A stretch of 36,898 nucleotides of DNA from Crocinitomicaceae bacterium (GTDB taxonomy: Bacteria > Bacteroidota > Bacteroidia > Flavobacteriales_D > Crocinitomicaceae). The notes under the pieces were generated by a model. That model was not told the origin of the DNA. It saw only the letters and a program-made list of their open reading frames with translations, and did no database searches. Where the stretch lies: assembly GCA_029247685.1 (NCBI GenBank), contig JAQWKT010000069.1, positions 1 through 36,898 on the forward strand, given 5' to 3'. Positions 1 to 8,268 of the stretch are shown piece after piece. The position numbers and the translations under genes are program-made. Within the stretch, counting starts at the first letter, position 1. Each line of letters begins with the position of its first letter.

Positions 1-129
1 GTATTTACTAAAGAAGTGAAGAGTAAAAAAGCTTTGGAGTTAAAAACAGAAAAAATACAAAGAGGTCTTTATTATATCTTGATTTCTTCTGAGCAAAATA
101 TTTTTAAAGAAAAGGTTTTATTGAACTAA
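1..129 (+). CDS. C-terminal fragment of a T9SS-secreted protein (partial, start outside window)
   Basis: An open frame enters from the left edge and ends with TAA at 127-129, giving 42 residues. The fragment contains GLYYILISSEQN and ends KVLLN. This resembles the last strands of a type A T9SS sorting domain, where a G-[VLI]-Y-[YF]-[IL] strand is followed by a short basic last strand (compare GVYYIEITH...KIVKS in the protease gene ending at 25967). The sorting domain would send the protein through the outer membrane and be removed there. The catalytic or binding part lies outside the window, so its function is unknown. The stop overlaps by 4 bases the end of the convergent gene on the other strand, and no terminator hairpin separates them. 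Confidence 0.7.
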   Translation, partial: VFTKEVKSKKALELKTEKIQRGLYYILISSEQNIFKEKVLLN

Positions 130-791
130 TTCCAAAGGATAAGTATATCGGGGATTTTACAACAAATAAATGTAGTTGTTAACCCAACTCCCCATCCAAT
201 TAAAAGCTCTTTTAAAGAATGTTTGTTTAGGTAATAACGAGCACTCATTACAACCCCAGAAAAAACAACACATAATGGCAGCAAATAAAAAGGAAAGTAT
301 TGTTGATGGCTATAATATGCAATTAGAAATCCAATCAAGATTCCTAATCCTGTTGCATGGAGGCTGACCTTAAAAAACCAATTTAAAAATAAATTTATAA
401 AAGAAACAGCAGCACCTGATAAAGCAAATAAATAAATCAGCTTTGGAATTATTGAACCTTCTGTTTTAGAATACAATAAATAGAAAAGAGCAAAGCAGTA
501 TAATCCCATGATAAAAATTGGAACAAATCGTTCTTTTTTCTCATCCATTTCAATATTAGATATAAGTTTTCTATTTCTTAACAATAAGAAAGAAATGCCT
601 GGAGCGATCACACAAAAAACAAAGAATAATTTAATTAATGACCATTTAATTTCATCAGGCAGGTTCCATAGGTTATGTTCGTTAAAAATGTAATCTTCTT
701 GAGATTCCGTATAAAAAACAATAAGCAGAGAATAAATAGGCATCAATATGGGCATGAAAACCCAAGAAATAATTTGTGAAAACAGTTTCAT
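126..791 (-). CDS. PAP2-like integral membrane protein
   Basis: A 221-residue protein with about six hydrophobic segments and almost no soluble part. The second half has a degenerate PAP2 (type 2 phosphatidic acid phosphatase) pattern. KVSLHATG stands where the family has PSGH. SARYYLNKHSLKE matches the third motif (R, five residues, H, three residues, acidic), with Glu in place of the usual Asp. The first motif is weak; a basic KKERFVP stretch lies in a loop after the second membrane segment. PAP2 enzymes remove phosphate from membrane lipids such as undecaprenyl pyrophosphate, but activity here is uncertain because key residues differ. The ATG follows the rpoN stop by 6 bases, so the two genes are probably cotranscribed. 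There is no clear ribosome binding site, as usual in Bacteroidota. Confidence 0.72.
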   Translation of the reverse strand: MKLFSQIISWVFMPILMPIYSLLIVFYTESQEDYIFNEHNLWNLPDEIKWSLIKLFFVFCVIAPGISFLLLRNRKLISNIEMDEKKERFVPIFIMGLYCFALFYLLYSKTEGSIIPKLIYLFALSGAAVSFINLFLNWFFKVSLHATGLGILIGFLIAYYSHQQYFPFYLLPLCVVFSGVVMSARYYLNKHSLKELLIGWGVGLTTTFICCKIPDILILWN

Positions 792-797
792 CTTAAA

Positions 798-2240
798 TTA
801 GAGTTCTTTTCTGAGTCGGGCAACAGGAATGTTAAGTTGTTCTCGATACTTCGCCACGGTTCGACGGGCAATATTATATCCTTTGTCTTTAAGAAGGTGC
901 ATCAGTTTCTCGTCTGGAAAAGGCTTCTTTTTGTTTTCATTATCAACAGCATCGGAAAGAATACGTTTTACTTCAAGGGTGGAAACTTCTTCTCCAGACT
1001 CCGTAGACAAAGACTCCGAAAAAAAGTATTTTAGAGAAAAGACACCGTAGTTAGTCTGAACGTGCTTGCTGTTTGCAACTCTTGAAATCGTAGATATATC
1101 CATGTCTACAATTTCGGCAATATCTTTTAAGATCATTGGTTTCATCTGTGTATCATCCCCAGATAAGAAAAAAGGTCTTTGATATTCCATTATTGCTGTC
1201 ATGGTTACAAGAAGCGTATTTTGCCGTTGCTTAATTGCATCAATAAACCATTTAGCCGAATCTAATTTTTTCTTAACAAAAACAAGAGCTTCTTTATCGG
1301 ATCGTGAAGTTTTTGCTCCATCGGCATAATTTTTAAGCATTACTTTATAGTCTTTGCTTACTTTTAATTCTGGCGCATTCCTTCCATTAATGGAAAGCTC
1401 CAACTTTCCTTCATTTTCTATTATTTTAAAATCAGGAACAATTTGTTGAAAACTTCTGGCCGCCTCGATGGAAGATCCCCCTGGCTTTGGATTTAACTTA
1501 AGTATTTTATCGATGGCATCTTTTAAATCGGCATTATCGATATCTAATTTTTTCGAAATCTTTTGGTAATGTTTTTTGGTAAAAGCTTCAAAATGATTTT
1601 CTAATATTTTTTTTGCTGTATATTTTGAAATGTTTCCATCAATGTTTCGATTTATTTGTAATAGAAGACACTCTCTTAAGTCTCTAGCTCCAATTCCAGC
1701 TGGGTCTAATGTTTGGATTTTTTTTAAAACATGTTCAATTAATTCCTCAGAAACCTGTATTCCTTGACTAAATGCTAAATCATCCACAATTGCATCAACA
1801 CTACGACTTAAATATCCAGCTTCATCTAAGTTTCCAATGATTGTTTCTGCGATAAGTTTTTCGTCGTTAGAAATCCCAAGCATATATAATTGCTTCGAGA
1901 GTCGCTCTCGAAAGGTCTGTTCTCCAGAAAGTGGAATGGCACGCTCTTCTTCATCTTTAGATTGATTTTTAGCCTTTGTTTTATAATCAGCATGGTCTTC
2001 ATCCATGTAATCAGAGATGTCAAATTCCTCCTCGTTATTCTCTTCTTTTTCTTGCTCTTGACTTTCAAGTTCTTCAGGAGCTTCTTCTTTCCCCTCCTCA
2101 AGGGCCGGGTTTTCTTCAATTTCTTGTTTTATACGTTGTTCAAGTTCCATGGTAGGCACTTGAAGCAATTTCATTAATTGAATTTGTTGTGGCGATAATC
2201 GCTGGTCTTGTTTTTGAGAAAGAAATTGTTTTAATGCCAT
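798..2240 (-). CDS. rpoN: RNA polymerase sigma-54 factor RpoN
   Basis: A 480-residue sigma-54. The N-terminal activator-interaction region is Gln/Leu-rich (residues 1-45, including LSPQQIQLMKLLQ and EENPAL). A very acidic linker follows at about residues 46-100, then the core-binding domain with LDPAGIGARDLRECLLLQ, then a helix-turn-helix region with DISTISRVANSKHVQTNYG. The RpoN box ARRTVAKYR, which reads the -24 element, is at residues 458-466. The protein directs polymerase to -24/-12 promoters and needs AAA+ enhancer-binding activators, none of which is encoded here. Length and domain order are normal. The start is the ATG preceding ALKQFLSQKQ. The gene is transcribed away from the lipoprotein gene at 2341, across a ~100-base divergent intergenic region, and precedes the PAP2-like gene in a probable two-gene operon. 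Confidence 0.97.
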   Translation of the reverse strand: MALKQFLSQKQDQRLSPQQIQLMKLLQVPTMELEQRIKQEIEENPALEEGKEEAPEELESQEQEKEENNEEEFDISDYMDEDHADYKTKAKNQSKDEEERAIPLSGEQTFRERLSKQLYMLGISNDEKLIAETIIGNLDEAGYLSRSVDAIVDDLAFSQGIQVSEELIEHVLKKIQTLDPAGIGARDLRECLLLQINRNIDGNISKYTAKKILENHFEAFTKKHYQKISKKLDIDNADLKDAIDKILKLNPKPGGSSIEAARSFQQIVPDFKIIENEGKLELSINGRNAPELKVSKDYKVMLKNYADGAKTSRSDKEALVFVKKKLDSAKWFIDAIKQRQNTLLVTMTAIMEYQRPFFLSGDDTQMKPMILKDIAEIVDMDISTISRVANSKHVQTNYGVFSLKYFFSESLSTESGEEVSTLEVKRILSDAVDNENKKKPFPDEKLMHLLKDKGYNIARRTVAKYREQLNIPVARLRKEL

Positions 2241-2303
2241 TGAATCTAAAAGTAAGCAAACTAATGTATAAAAATTTATTTTTTATTCCTTTTAAAAGTT
2301 GGA

Positions 2304-2337
2304 TTGTTTTAACAAATTTAAATTAAATTTACTTTTG
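2304..2337 (+). promoter_or_regulatory. Bacteroidota-type promoter for the lipoprotein gene
   Basis: TACTTTTG at 2330-2337 fits the Bacteroidota -7 consensus TAnnTTTG exactly. TTG at 2304-2306 can serve as the -33 element, with 23 bases between them, the upper end of the normal range. Only three bases separate the -7 element from the ATG at 2341, so the transcript would be leaderless or nearly so. Assignment is by consensus only. Confidence 0.5.
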
Positions 2338-2340
2338 TCT

Positions 2341-2868
2341 ATGAAATTAAAAGAACGAATTTCTATTTTGTTTGCATTCGTTTTAGTTTGTTTATTTTCT
2401 TCTTGTAAAGTGGGGTTAAACTTGAGTGCTCATATTCATCATCCATATTGTGGTGGAGCCCAACCGACACCAGAAATGCTTAAAGGGAATTTGTCTGCGA
2501 TGGATACTGTTTTTATAATCAAAAAAACAGATAAAGATTTAGTGAATTATGTAACTAACCAAAAAGTGATTCCTCCGTTGACTATTCTTGATAATAATGG
2601 AAAGATCGAAATCCAATTAAAAAAAGGAGAATACCACTTTTTTATGAAGGATAAATTGATTCTAAATAACAATCAATTTATAAAGAAGTATTCAAAAAAT
2701 GACAAATGGCATGTGTTTAAAGGAAACGATTGCTTATTAAAATGGAAATCTACTCCAGATCAAACCATTAATCTAGATAGAGACAAAAGCAAAAAGATTA
2801 TTTTAAAATCCAAATGTTTTGTTGGCTTAAACCCTTGTCTTAATTACACCGGACCTTTACCCCCTTGA
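2341..2868 (+). CDS. Small putative lipoprotein of unknown function
   Basis: A 175-residue protein. The ATG at 2341 is chosen over an in-frame upstream ATG at 2299. From 2341 the protein begins with a proper signal peptide (KLKER, then a hydrophobic run) ending at LFSSC. The Cys at residue 22 is a candidate lipidation site, although the lipobox is loose, as is common in this phylum. A promoter-like element also overlaps the upstream extension. The mature part opens with HIHHPYCGGAQPTPEM, a His/Cys/Pro-rich stretch that could bind metal. The rest looks like a small beta-rich domain with several Lys-rich strands. I do not recognise a named family. The next gene (O-methyltransferase) starts 2 bases after the stop, so the two are likely cotranscribed. 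Confidence 0.75.
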   Translation: MKLKERISILFAFVLVCLFSSCKVGLNLSAHIHHPYCGGAQPTPEMLKGNLSAMDTVFIIKKTDKDLVNYVTNQKVIPPLTILDNNGKIEIQLKKGEYHFFMKDKLILNNNQFIKKYSKNDKWHVFKGNDCLLKWKSTPDQTINLDRDKSKKIILKSKCFVGLNPCLNYTGPLPP

Positions 2869-2870
2869 TT

Positions 2871-3509
2871 ATGGAGTTTATAGATGAAAAATTAGAAGAG
2901 TATGCTCTTTTACACACTGAAAAAGAACCCGATGTTTTAAAAAAACTAAACAGAGAAACCTGTTTAAAAGTAATGAGGCCTAGAATGTTAAGTGGGCATC
3001 TACAGGGCAGGTTTTTAAGTATGCTCTCTCATATGATAAAGCCTAATAGAGTTCTTGAAATAGGTACTTATACTGGATATTCTGCACTTTGTTTAGCAGA
3101 AGGTATGCCCGAAAATTCGGAGCTAATCACGATAGATATTAATGAGGAGTTAAGTCCAATAGTTGAAAAATATATCAAGCTTTATGATAAACAGGATGTT
3201 ATAAAAATGATGGTTGGCGATGCAACAAAACTAATTCCAGGATTAAACGGATCCTTTGACTTTATATTTATAGATGCTGATAAAGAGAATTACACAAAAT
3301 ATGTTAAGTTTAGCCTAGAGAAACTCAAAAAGGGTGGACATATCGTTATAGACAATGTGTTGTGGTCAGGAAAAGTATTGGAAGAACAAATGGATAAGGA
3401 AACAAGGGCGATTGATGAAGTAAATAAATTTGTGAATCAATGTAGCCAGCTACAACAAATTCTTCTCCCGGTTAGAGATGGCCTAATGATTTGTCGAAAA
3501 GTTTCATAA
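2871..3509 (+). CDS. SAM-dependent O-methyltransferase (caffeoyl-CoA/catechol type)
   Basis: A 212-residue class I methyltransferase of the Methyltransf_3 family. The SAM-binding motif I is VLEIGTYTGYSALCLAEG. It is followed by an acidic strand end (ELITIDIN) and by FDFIFIDADKENY, the Asp-rich motif that in this family binds the divalent metal and the substrate hydroxyl. HIVIDNVLWSGKV carries the further conserved Asp-Asn pair. Members transfer a methyl group to catechol-like hydroxyls, and the natural substrate in Bacteroidota is generally unknown. The ATG at 2871 is preferred to the TTG two codons upstream, which overlaps the previous stop codon. The gene is downstream of the lipoprotein gene with a 2-base gap, so translational coupling is likely. 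No hairpin terminator is visible after it. Confidence 0.9.
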   Translation: MEFIDEKLEEYALLHTEKEPDVLKKLNRETCLKVMRPRMLSGHLQGRFLSMLSHMIKPNRVLEIGTYTGYSALCLAEGMPENSELITIDINEELSPIVEKYIKLYDKQDVIKMMVGDATKLIPGLNGSFDFIFIDADKENYTKYVKFSLEKLKKGGHIVIDNVLWSGKVLEEQMDKETRAIDEVNKFVNQCSQLQQILLPVRDGLMICRKVS

Positions 3510-3556
3510 AAAAACAAAAAGAAACGATCTAATTTTATCAAGATGCATGTTTATTT

Positions 3557-3564
3557 TATCTTTG
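3557..3564 (+). promoter_or_regulatory. -7 promoter element upstream of thrS
   Basis: TATCTTTG matches TAnnTTTG perfectly and lies 19 bases before the thrS ATG. That would give a short leader. I find no convincing TTG -33 element at the usual distance, so confidence is moderate. No T-box-like or other long structured leader fits in this short space. Confidence 0.42.
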
Positions 3565-3583
3565 CGAATTAATTTTATTATCC

Positions 3584-5527
3584 ATGATTAAAATCACATT
3601 TCCCGATGGTTCCATAAGAGAATATCAAAAAGGAACAAATTCCATGGACATTGCTAAGAGTATTTCAGAAGGTTTAGCAAGAAATGTTTTGATAGCTAAA
3701 GTAAATGGCAAACTTCAGGATTTATCATTACCAATAAATGAAGATGCGGCTTTTGAACTTTTAACATGGAAAGACAAGGAAGGAAAGTCTACCATGTGGC
3801 ATTCTTCGGCCCATTTAATGGCAGAGGCTTTGGAACAATTGTATCCTGGAATTAAATTGGCTATTGGACCTCCAATCGCAAGAGGTTTTTATTATGACGT
3901 GGATTTTTGCGACTACCAAATCAGTGAAAAAGACCTGCCTAAGGTGGAGCAAAAAATGAAAGAGCTTGCCAAGCAAAAATTAACTTTTACAAGAAAAGAA
4001 GTTTCTAAATCAGATGCAGTAAGTTATTTTGAGAAAAAAGAAGATCCCTATAAATTAGAATTGATATCTGAATTAGAAGATGGGAACATCACTTTTTACA
4101 CACAGGGATCATTTACAGACCTTTGTAAAGGTCCTCACATTCCACATACTGGTCATATTAAGGCAATTAAATTGCTTTCTATCGCCGGAGCTTATTGGAG
4201 AGGAGATGAAAAAAAGAAGCAATTAACCAGAATATATGGTGTTTCTTTTCCCAAAAAATCAGAACTTGTAGAGCACCTAGAGATTTTGGAGGAGGCAAAA
4301 AAAAGAGACCATCGTAAATTGGGTAAAGAACTGGAATTATTTACTTTTTCCCAAAAAGTTGGACAGGGTCTTCCTCTTTGGTTGCCAAATGGAACAGCGC
4401 TTAGAGAAAGACTGGAAAACTTTCTTAAAGAAGCTCAAAAGAAAGCAGGGTATGACCAGGTAATTACTCCTCATATAGGAAACAAAGACTTGTATGTCTG
4501 TTCAGGTCATTATGAGAAATATGGAGAAGATTCATTTCAACCTATTCGAACACCCGATCCTAATGAAGAGTTTTATTTAAAACCGATGAATTGTCCACAC
4601 CATTGTGAGATTTTTAAATCCAAGCCAAGATCTTACAAAGATTTACCCGAAAGATTTGCCGAATTTGGCACTGTTTATCGATACGAACAATCAGGAGAGC
4701 TTCATGGATTAACTAGAGTTCGTGGTTTTACTCAGGATGATGCGCATATTTTTTGCACTCAAGAACAGGTAAAGCAAGAGTTCATGAATGTCATAGATAT
4801 TGTTTTATATGTTTTTAAAACCTTAGATTTTAAGAATTTCAAGGCGCAAATATCGTTAAGAGATTTAAAAGATAAATCTAAATATATAGGAGCAGACAAT
4901 AATTGGAAAAAAGCGGAACAGGCAATTATAGAAGCTGCAGAAGAAAAAAAATTAGACACAGTTGTTGAGTATGGAGAAGCGGCTTTTTATGGTCCAAAAC
5001 TTGATTTTATGGTTCAAGATGCTTTAGGTCGAGAGTGGCAATTAGGAACAATTCAGGTGGATTATAATCTGCCTGAGCGTTTTGAACTGGAATATACCGG
5101 AAAGGATAACCAAAAACATAGACCGGTAATGATACACAGAGCTCCCTTTGGATCTATGGAGCGTTTTGTTGCTGTCTTAATAGAACATTGTGCTGGCGAT
5201 TTCCCATTATGGTTGACGGCTAAACAATTTGTTTTGCTTCCAATTTCCGATAATTATAATGAATATGCAGAAAAAATTTCTAATTTGCTTAATTTTTCCG
5301 ATATTCGCGGCCTTGTTGATGATAGAAGTGAGAAGGTGGGCAAGAAAATTCGAGATGCTGAAATGGCCAAAGTGCCATTTATGTTGATTATAGGAGAAAA
5401 AGAAGTTTCTTCGGAAACGGTTTCTGTAAGAAAGCGAGGAGAGGGAGATTTAGGCACAATGTGTGTTTCGGATTTTGAAAAACTTGTTAAAAAAGCGGTA
5501 GAAAAAGAGTTATCACAAGAATTATAA
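3584..5527 (+). CDS. thrS: Threonyl-tRNA synthetase
   Basis: A 647-residue class II synthetase with all four standard parts. The TGS domain is at residues 1-60 (ITFPDGS). The editing domain carries HSSAH (His73, His77) and CKGPH (Cys181, His185), which hydrolyse Ser-tRNA(Thr). The catalytic domain has the zinc ligands Cys337 (in MNCPHH), His388 (in DDAHIF) and His518 (in MIHRAPFGS), plus the motif 2 region [17 protein letters not shown]. The C-terminal anticodon-binding domain runs from about residue 545 ([12 protein letters not shown]) to the end. The enzyme charges tRNA(Thr) in the cytoplasm. Length is normal. It heads the thrS-infC-rpmI-rplT cluster, and infC starts 7 bases after its stop. 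Confidence 0.98.
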   Translation: MIKITFPDGSIREYQKGTNSMDIAKSISEGLARNVLIAKVNGKLQDLSLPINEDAAFELLTWKDKEGKSTMWHSSAHLMAEALEQLYPGIKLAIGPPIARGFYYDVDFCDYQISEKDLPKVEQKMKELAKQKLTFTRKEVSKSDAVSYFEKKEDPYKLELISELEDGNITFYTQGSFTDLCKGPHIPHTGHIKAIKLLSIAGAYWRGDEKKKQLTRIYGVSFPKKSELVEHLEILEEAKKRDHRKLGKELELFTFSQKVGQGLPLWLPNGTALRERLENFLKEAQKKAGYDQVITPHIGNKDLYVCSGHYEKYGEDSFQPIRTPDPNEEFYLKPMNCPHHCEIFKSKPRSYKDLPERFAEFGTVYRYEQSGELHGLTRVRGFTQDDAHIFCTQEQVKQEFMNVIDIVLYVFKTLDFKNFKAQISLRDLKDKSKYIGADNNWKKAEQAIIEAAEEKKLDTVVEYGEAAFYGPKLDFMVQDALGREWQLGTIQVDYNLPERFELEYTGKDNQKHRPVMIHRAPFGSMERFVAVLIEHCAGDFPLWLTAKQFVLLPISDNYNEYAEKISNLLNFSDIRGLVDDRSEKVGKKIRDAEMAKVPFMLIIGEKEVSSETVSVRKRGEGDLGTMCVSDFEKLVKKAVEKELSQEL

Positions 5528-5534
5528 TAATTGA

Positions 5535-6083
5535 ATGAGACACAATAGAAGACGGCCACAGGTTAGAAAGGATTTAACTCCACTTCACAGAATCAATGAG
5601 TTGATTGTGGCAGAAGAAATTCGTCTTGTTCAAGATGGAAGTGAGCCAGAGGTTGTTTCTGTTAGAAAAGCATTGGCAATAGCTGAAGAAGCTGGTTTGG
5701 ATTTAGTTGAGATTGCGGCTAAATCAAATCCACCAGTTTGTAAAATAATGGATTATAAAAAGTTTCTTTATAATCAAAAAAGAAAGCAGAAAGAATTAAA
5801 AGCAAAACAAAGCAAGGTTGTTGTTAAAGAAATCCGATTCGGCCCCAATACCGATGAACATGACTTTAATTTTAAGCTTGCTCATGCTAAAAAGTTTTTA
5901 AATGAAGGAAGCAAGGTGAAAGCATTTGTTTTCTTTAGAGGTAGAACTATTGTTTTTAAGGATAGAGGAGAAATATTATTGTTGCGATTTGCTCAAGAAT
6001 TATCCGAAATCGGGGTGGTAGAACAAATGCCTAAACTTGAGGGAAAAAAGATGATAATGATGATTAACTCCAAAAAGAAATAG
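5535..6083 (+). CDS. infC: Translation initiation factor IF-3
   Basis: A 182-residue IF-3. The N-terminal domain contains [15 protein letters not shown] and [16 protein letters not shown]. The basic linker is [13 protein letters not shown]. The C-terminal domain begins [20 protein letters not shown] and includes [11 protein letters not shown]. The factor binds the 30S subunit, blocks premature 50S joining and proofreads the start codon. The start used here is ATG at 5535, unlike the rare AUU start known for E. coli infC, so autoregulation by start-codon discrimination is not expected. The short basic N-terminal extension [12 protein letters not shown] is typical for Bacteroidota IF-3. The gene lies between thrS (7-base gap) and rpmI (41-base gap). 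Confidence 0.97.
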   Translation: MRHNRRRPQVRKDLTPLHRINELIVAEEIRLVQDGSEPEVVSVRKALAIAEEAGLDLVEIAAKSNPPVCKIMDYKKFLYNQKRKQKELKAKQSKVVVKEIRFGPNTDEHDFNFKLAHAKKFLNEGSKVKAFVFFRGRTIVFKDRGEILLLRFAQELSEIGVVEQMPKLEGKKMIMMINSKKK

Positions 6084-6124
6084 TTGTTTATTAATTGCAA
6101 AATGTCTAAATAAAAAAAAGAAAA

Positions 6125-6319
6125 ATGCCTAAAATGAAAACAAAATCCAGTGCAAAGAAAAGGTTTTCTATAACTGGTACCGGTAAAATCAAAAGAAAGC
6201 ATGCGTTTAAAAGCCATATCTTAACGAAGAAGGCAAAAAAACGTAAGCGAAACTTAACACATACCGGTGTTGTTAATGGGGCGGATGTCCCAAATATCAA
6301 ATTACAACTTTGTAAATAA
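6125..6319 (+). CDS. rpmI: 50S ribosomal protein L35
   Basis: A 64-residue, highly basic protein beginning [14 protein letters not shown] and containing [17 protein letters not shown]. This is the standard L35 signature and length. It is a small protein of the large ribosomal subunit. It sits in the conserved infC-rpmI-rplT order. The C-terminus is slightly unusual in ending KLQLCK with a Cys. An A-rich stretch stands before the ATG in place of a Shine-Dalgarno sequence. The following ~95 bases before rplT (6320-6414) are AT-rich, and I see no strong hairpin there. Confidence 0.97.
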   Translation: MPKMKTKSSAKKRFSITGTGKIKRKHAFKSHILTKKAKKRKRNLTHTGVVNGADVPNIKLQLCK

Positions 6320-6414
6320 AATTGTAATTGGTTTAAATTTGTTTAACCCGATAACGAGTAACAAAAGATTTCAAATATTAACGAAACACTTTTTATCAAA
6401 AAACTTTTAATATT

Positions 6415-6762
6415 ATGCCTAGATCAGTAAATCACGTAGCATCAAGAGTTCGAAGAAAGAACATGATGAAACTAGCCAAAGGATACTTTGGTAGAAGAAA
6501 AAATGTATGGACTGTAGCAAAAAATGCTATAGAAAAAGGCCTTGGATACGCTTATGTCGGCCGTAAGCAAAAAAAACGCAATTTCCGTTCTTTATGGATT
6601 GCTAGAATAAATGCGGGAGCCCGCCAAAATGGATTGAGTTATTCTCAGTTTATGGGAGCGGTTAATAAAAGTGGAATCGAATTGAACAGAAAGGTTCTTG
6701 CCGATCTTGCATTAAATCACCCAGATGCATTTAAAGCTGTTGTTAAAGCAGTAAATAAGTAA
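6415..6762 (+). CDS. rplT: 50S ribosomal protein L20
   Basis: A 115-residue L20. The basic N-terminal extension carries [28 protein letters not shown] in pattern, followed by [20 protein letters not shown] and the globular C-terminal half ([27 protein letters not shown]). L20 is needed for early 50S assembly and in other bacteria represses its own operon. I cannot identify a specific L20 target in the leader here. It is the last gene of the cluster, with a strong Rho-independent terminator starting 28 bases after its stop. Confidence 0.98.
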   Translation: MPRSVNHVASRVRRKNMMKLAKGYFGRRKNVWTVAKNAIEKGLGYAYVGRKQKKRNFRSLWIARINAGARQNGLSYSQFMGAVNKSGIELNRKVLADLALNHPDAFKAVVKAVNK

Positions 6763-6790
6763 AAACAAGACATTTTTGCAATGCAATATA

Positions 6791-6818
6791 AAAGCCACCT
6801 TGATAGAGGTGGCTTTTT
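6791..6818 (+). terminator. Rho-independent terminator after rplT
   Basis: A perfect 10-base stem pairs AAAGCCACCT (6791-6800) with AGGTGGCTTT (6807-6816), with a 6-base loop and a run of five T. It closes the thrS-infC-rpmI-rplT unit. The remaining bases to 6930 are AT-rich and hold only a weak promoter candidate (TTG at 6882, TATTTTCA at 6906-6913) for the next gene. Confidence 0.9.
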
Positions 6819-6930
6819 ATCATTAGAGTATTCTTATTAAATCTCACTAACACTTTGTTGTAAATAACTCTTTTTTTTTTCTTGAAAAAAGGAATGTAAA
6901 CAACGTATTTTCACAAATAAATTCGTCTTT

Positions 6931-8259
6931 ATGCCCAAAAAAAAATCTAAAATATTTGTCTTAGACACTTCAGTTTTATTACATGATCATCAAGCAATAA
7001 CCAACTTTGAAAACCACAATGTAGCAATTCCAATTACTGTTTTGGAAGAATTGGATAAATTTAAAATAGGAAATGACACTAAGAATTTTTCAGCACGTGA
7101 AGTAATTCGTTTTATTGATAAGTTATCTGGAACTGGTTCTTTGCAAGAATGGTTAGACTTGGGGAATAAAAAAGGAAAGTTTAAAGTTGTTCTTGAAACA
7201 AAACCAAATAGCCTTAATGCCGAAGAGATTTATGCTTATGGTAAAAATGACCATAAAATTATTAATGCCGCTCTTTACTTAAAAGAGTCTGAGCCTAAAA
7301 CCACCGTGGTTTTAGTCACTAAAGACATTAATTTGAGAATCAAAGCAAAGGCTCTTGGCATTACAGCAGCGGATTATGAAACAGGAAAAGTATCCAATCA
7401 AGTTATAAATACGGGTAGTACAAAAAACATTGAAGGTGTAGATTCTGATGTAATAAGGCAGCTTTTTACAAGAGGCCATGTAGATGAAGATGGTGTTTTA
7501 GGAGAAAACAAAGTGATTAATGGTTATTACATTCTAAAGAATGGAAAATCTTCCTCACTGGCTTTTTATAATGAACAAACTCTTCAGATAGATAGAATTG
7601 AAAAAGGTTTTGTTTATGGTATAAAACCCAAAAATGCAGAACAAGCATTTGCTATTCATGCTTTAATGAATCCAAATGTGAAACTTGTTGCGCTTCAAGG
7701 AGTAGCTGGAACAGGAAAAACTTTGTTGGCTTTAGCTACAGCTTTAGAGCAAAATAAATCTTTTAACCAGGTTATTTTAGCTAGGCCTATTGTTCCATTA
7801 TCCAATAAAGAAATTGGTTATTTGCCAGGAGATGCAAATGATAAAATAGGGCCGTATATGGAACCATTGTGGGATAATCTGAAGTTTATTAAGTCTCAAT
7901 TTGGAGAAACGGAAAAAAAGCACAAAGCCATTTTAGACATGCAACAATCGGGCAAGATCATTATTACTCCATTAGCATTTATTAGAGGGCGTAGTTTGTC
8001 AAATATCATGTTTATTATTGACGAGGCTCAAAACCTAACTCCACATGAAATTAAAACAATTATAACAAGAGCTGGAGATAACACAAAAATAGTTTTCACA
8101 GGCGATGTAAATCAAATAGATACTCCATACTTGGATGAACATAGTAATGGGCTTGCTTATCTAGTTGATAGGCTTAAAGGACAGTCCTTATTTACGCATG
8201 TTAATTTGGAAAAAGGAGAGAGGTCGGAATTGGCTAATCTTGCAAACGATTTGTTGTAA
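6931..8259 (+). CDS. PIN domain plus PhoH-like ATPase
   Basis: A 442-residue two-domain protein. The N-terminal PIN nuclease-like domain (about residues 6-150) starts FVLDTSVLLHD with the metal-binding Asp12, and keeps later acidic residues such as the Asp in VTKDINLRIKA. The C-terminal PhoH domain (about 225-440) has a Walker A motif GVAGTGKT at 257-264 and a Walker B motif FIIDEAQN at 361-368. GDNTKIVFTGD (sensor-like) and an Arg-rich end follow. PhoH2-type proteins of this architecture have been linked to RNA unwinding and cleavage. The exact substrate is unknown, and no antitoxin-like gene precedes it. The SDR gene follows 9 bases after the stop. Confidence 0.93.
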   Translation: MPKKKSKIFVLDTSVLLHDHQAITNFENHNVAIPITVLEELDKFKIGNDTKNFSAREVIRFIDKLSGTGSLQEWLDLGNKKGKFKVVLETKPNSLNAEEIYAYGKNDHKIINAALYLKESEPKTTVVLVTKDINLRIKAKALGITAADYETGKVSNQVINTGSTKNIEGVDSDVIRQLFTRGHVDEDGVLGENKVINGYYILKNGKSSSLAFYNEQTLQIDRIEKGFVYGIKPKNAEQAFAIHALMNPNVKLVALQGVAGTGKTLLALATALEQNKSFNQVILARPIVPLSNKEIGYLPGDANDKIGPYMEPLWDNLKFIKSQFGETEKKHKAILDMQQSGKIIITPLAFIRGRSLSNIMFIIDEAQNLTPHEIKTIITRAGDNTKIVFTGDVNQIDTPYLDEHSNGLAYLVDRLKGQSLFTHVNLEKGERSELANLANDLL

Positions 8260-8268
8260 CAACTTGCT

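Noticed and set aside
1826-2119. Open frames on both strands across the acidic part of rpoN
   Set aside because: The Glu/Lys-rich codons of rpoN keep other frames open. The products are low-complexity and have no start context.
2299-2340. Earlier ATG for the lipoprotein gene
   Set aside because: It would put 14 polar residues before the signal peptide and overlap the promoter-like element. ATG at 2341 fits better.
6320-6414. Possible L20-binding leader between rpmI and rplT
   Set aside because: No stem or pseudoknot resembling known L20 targets could be drawn. The stretch is just AT-rich.
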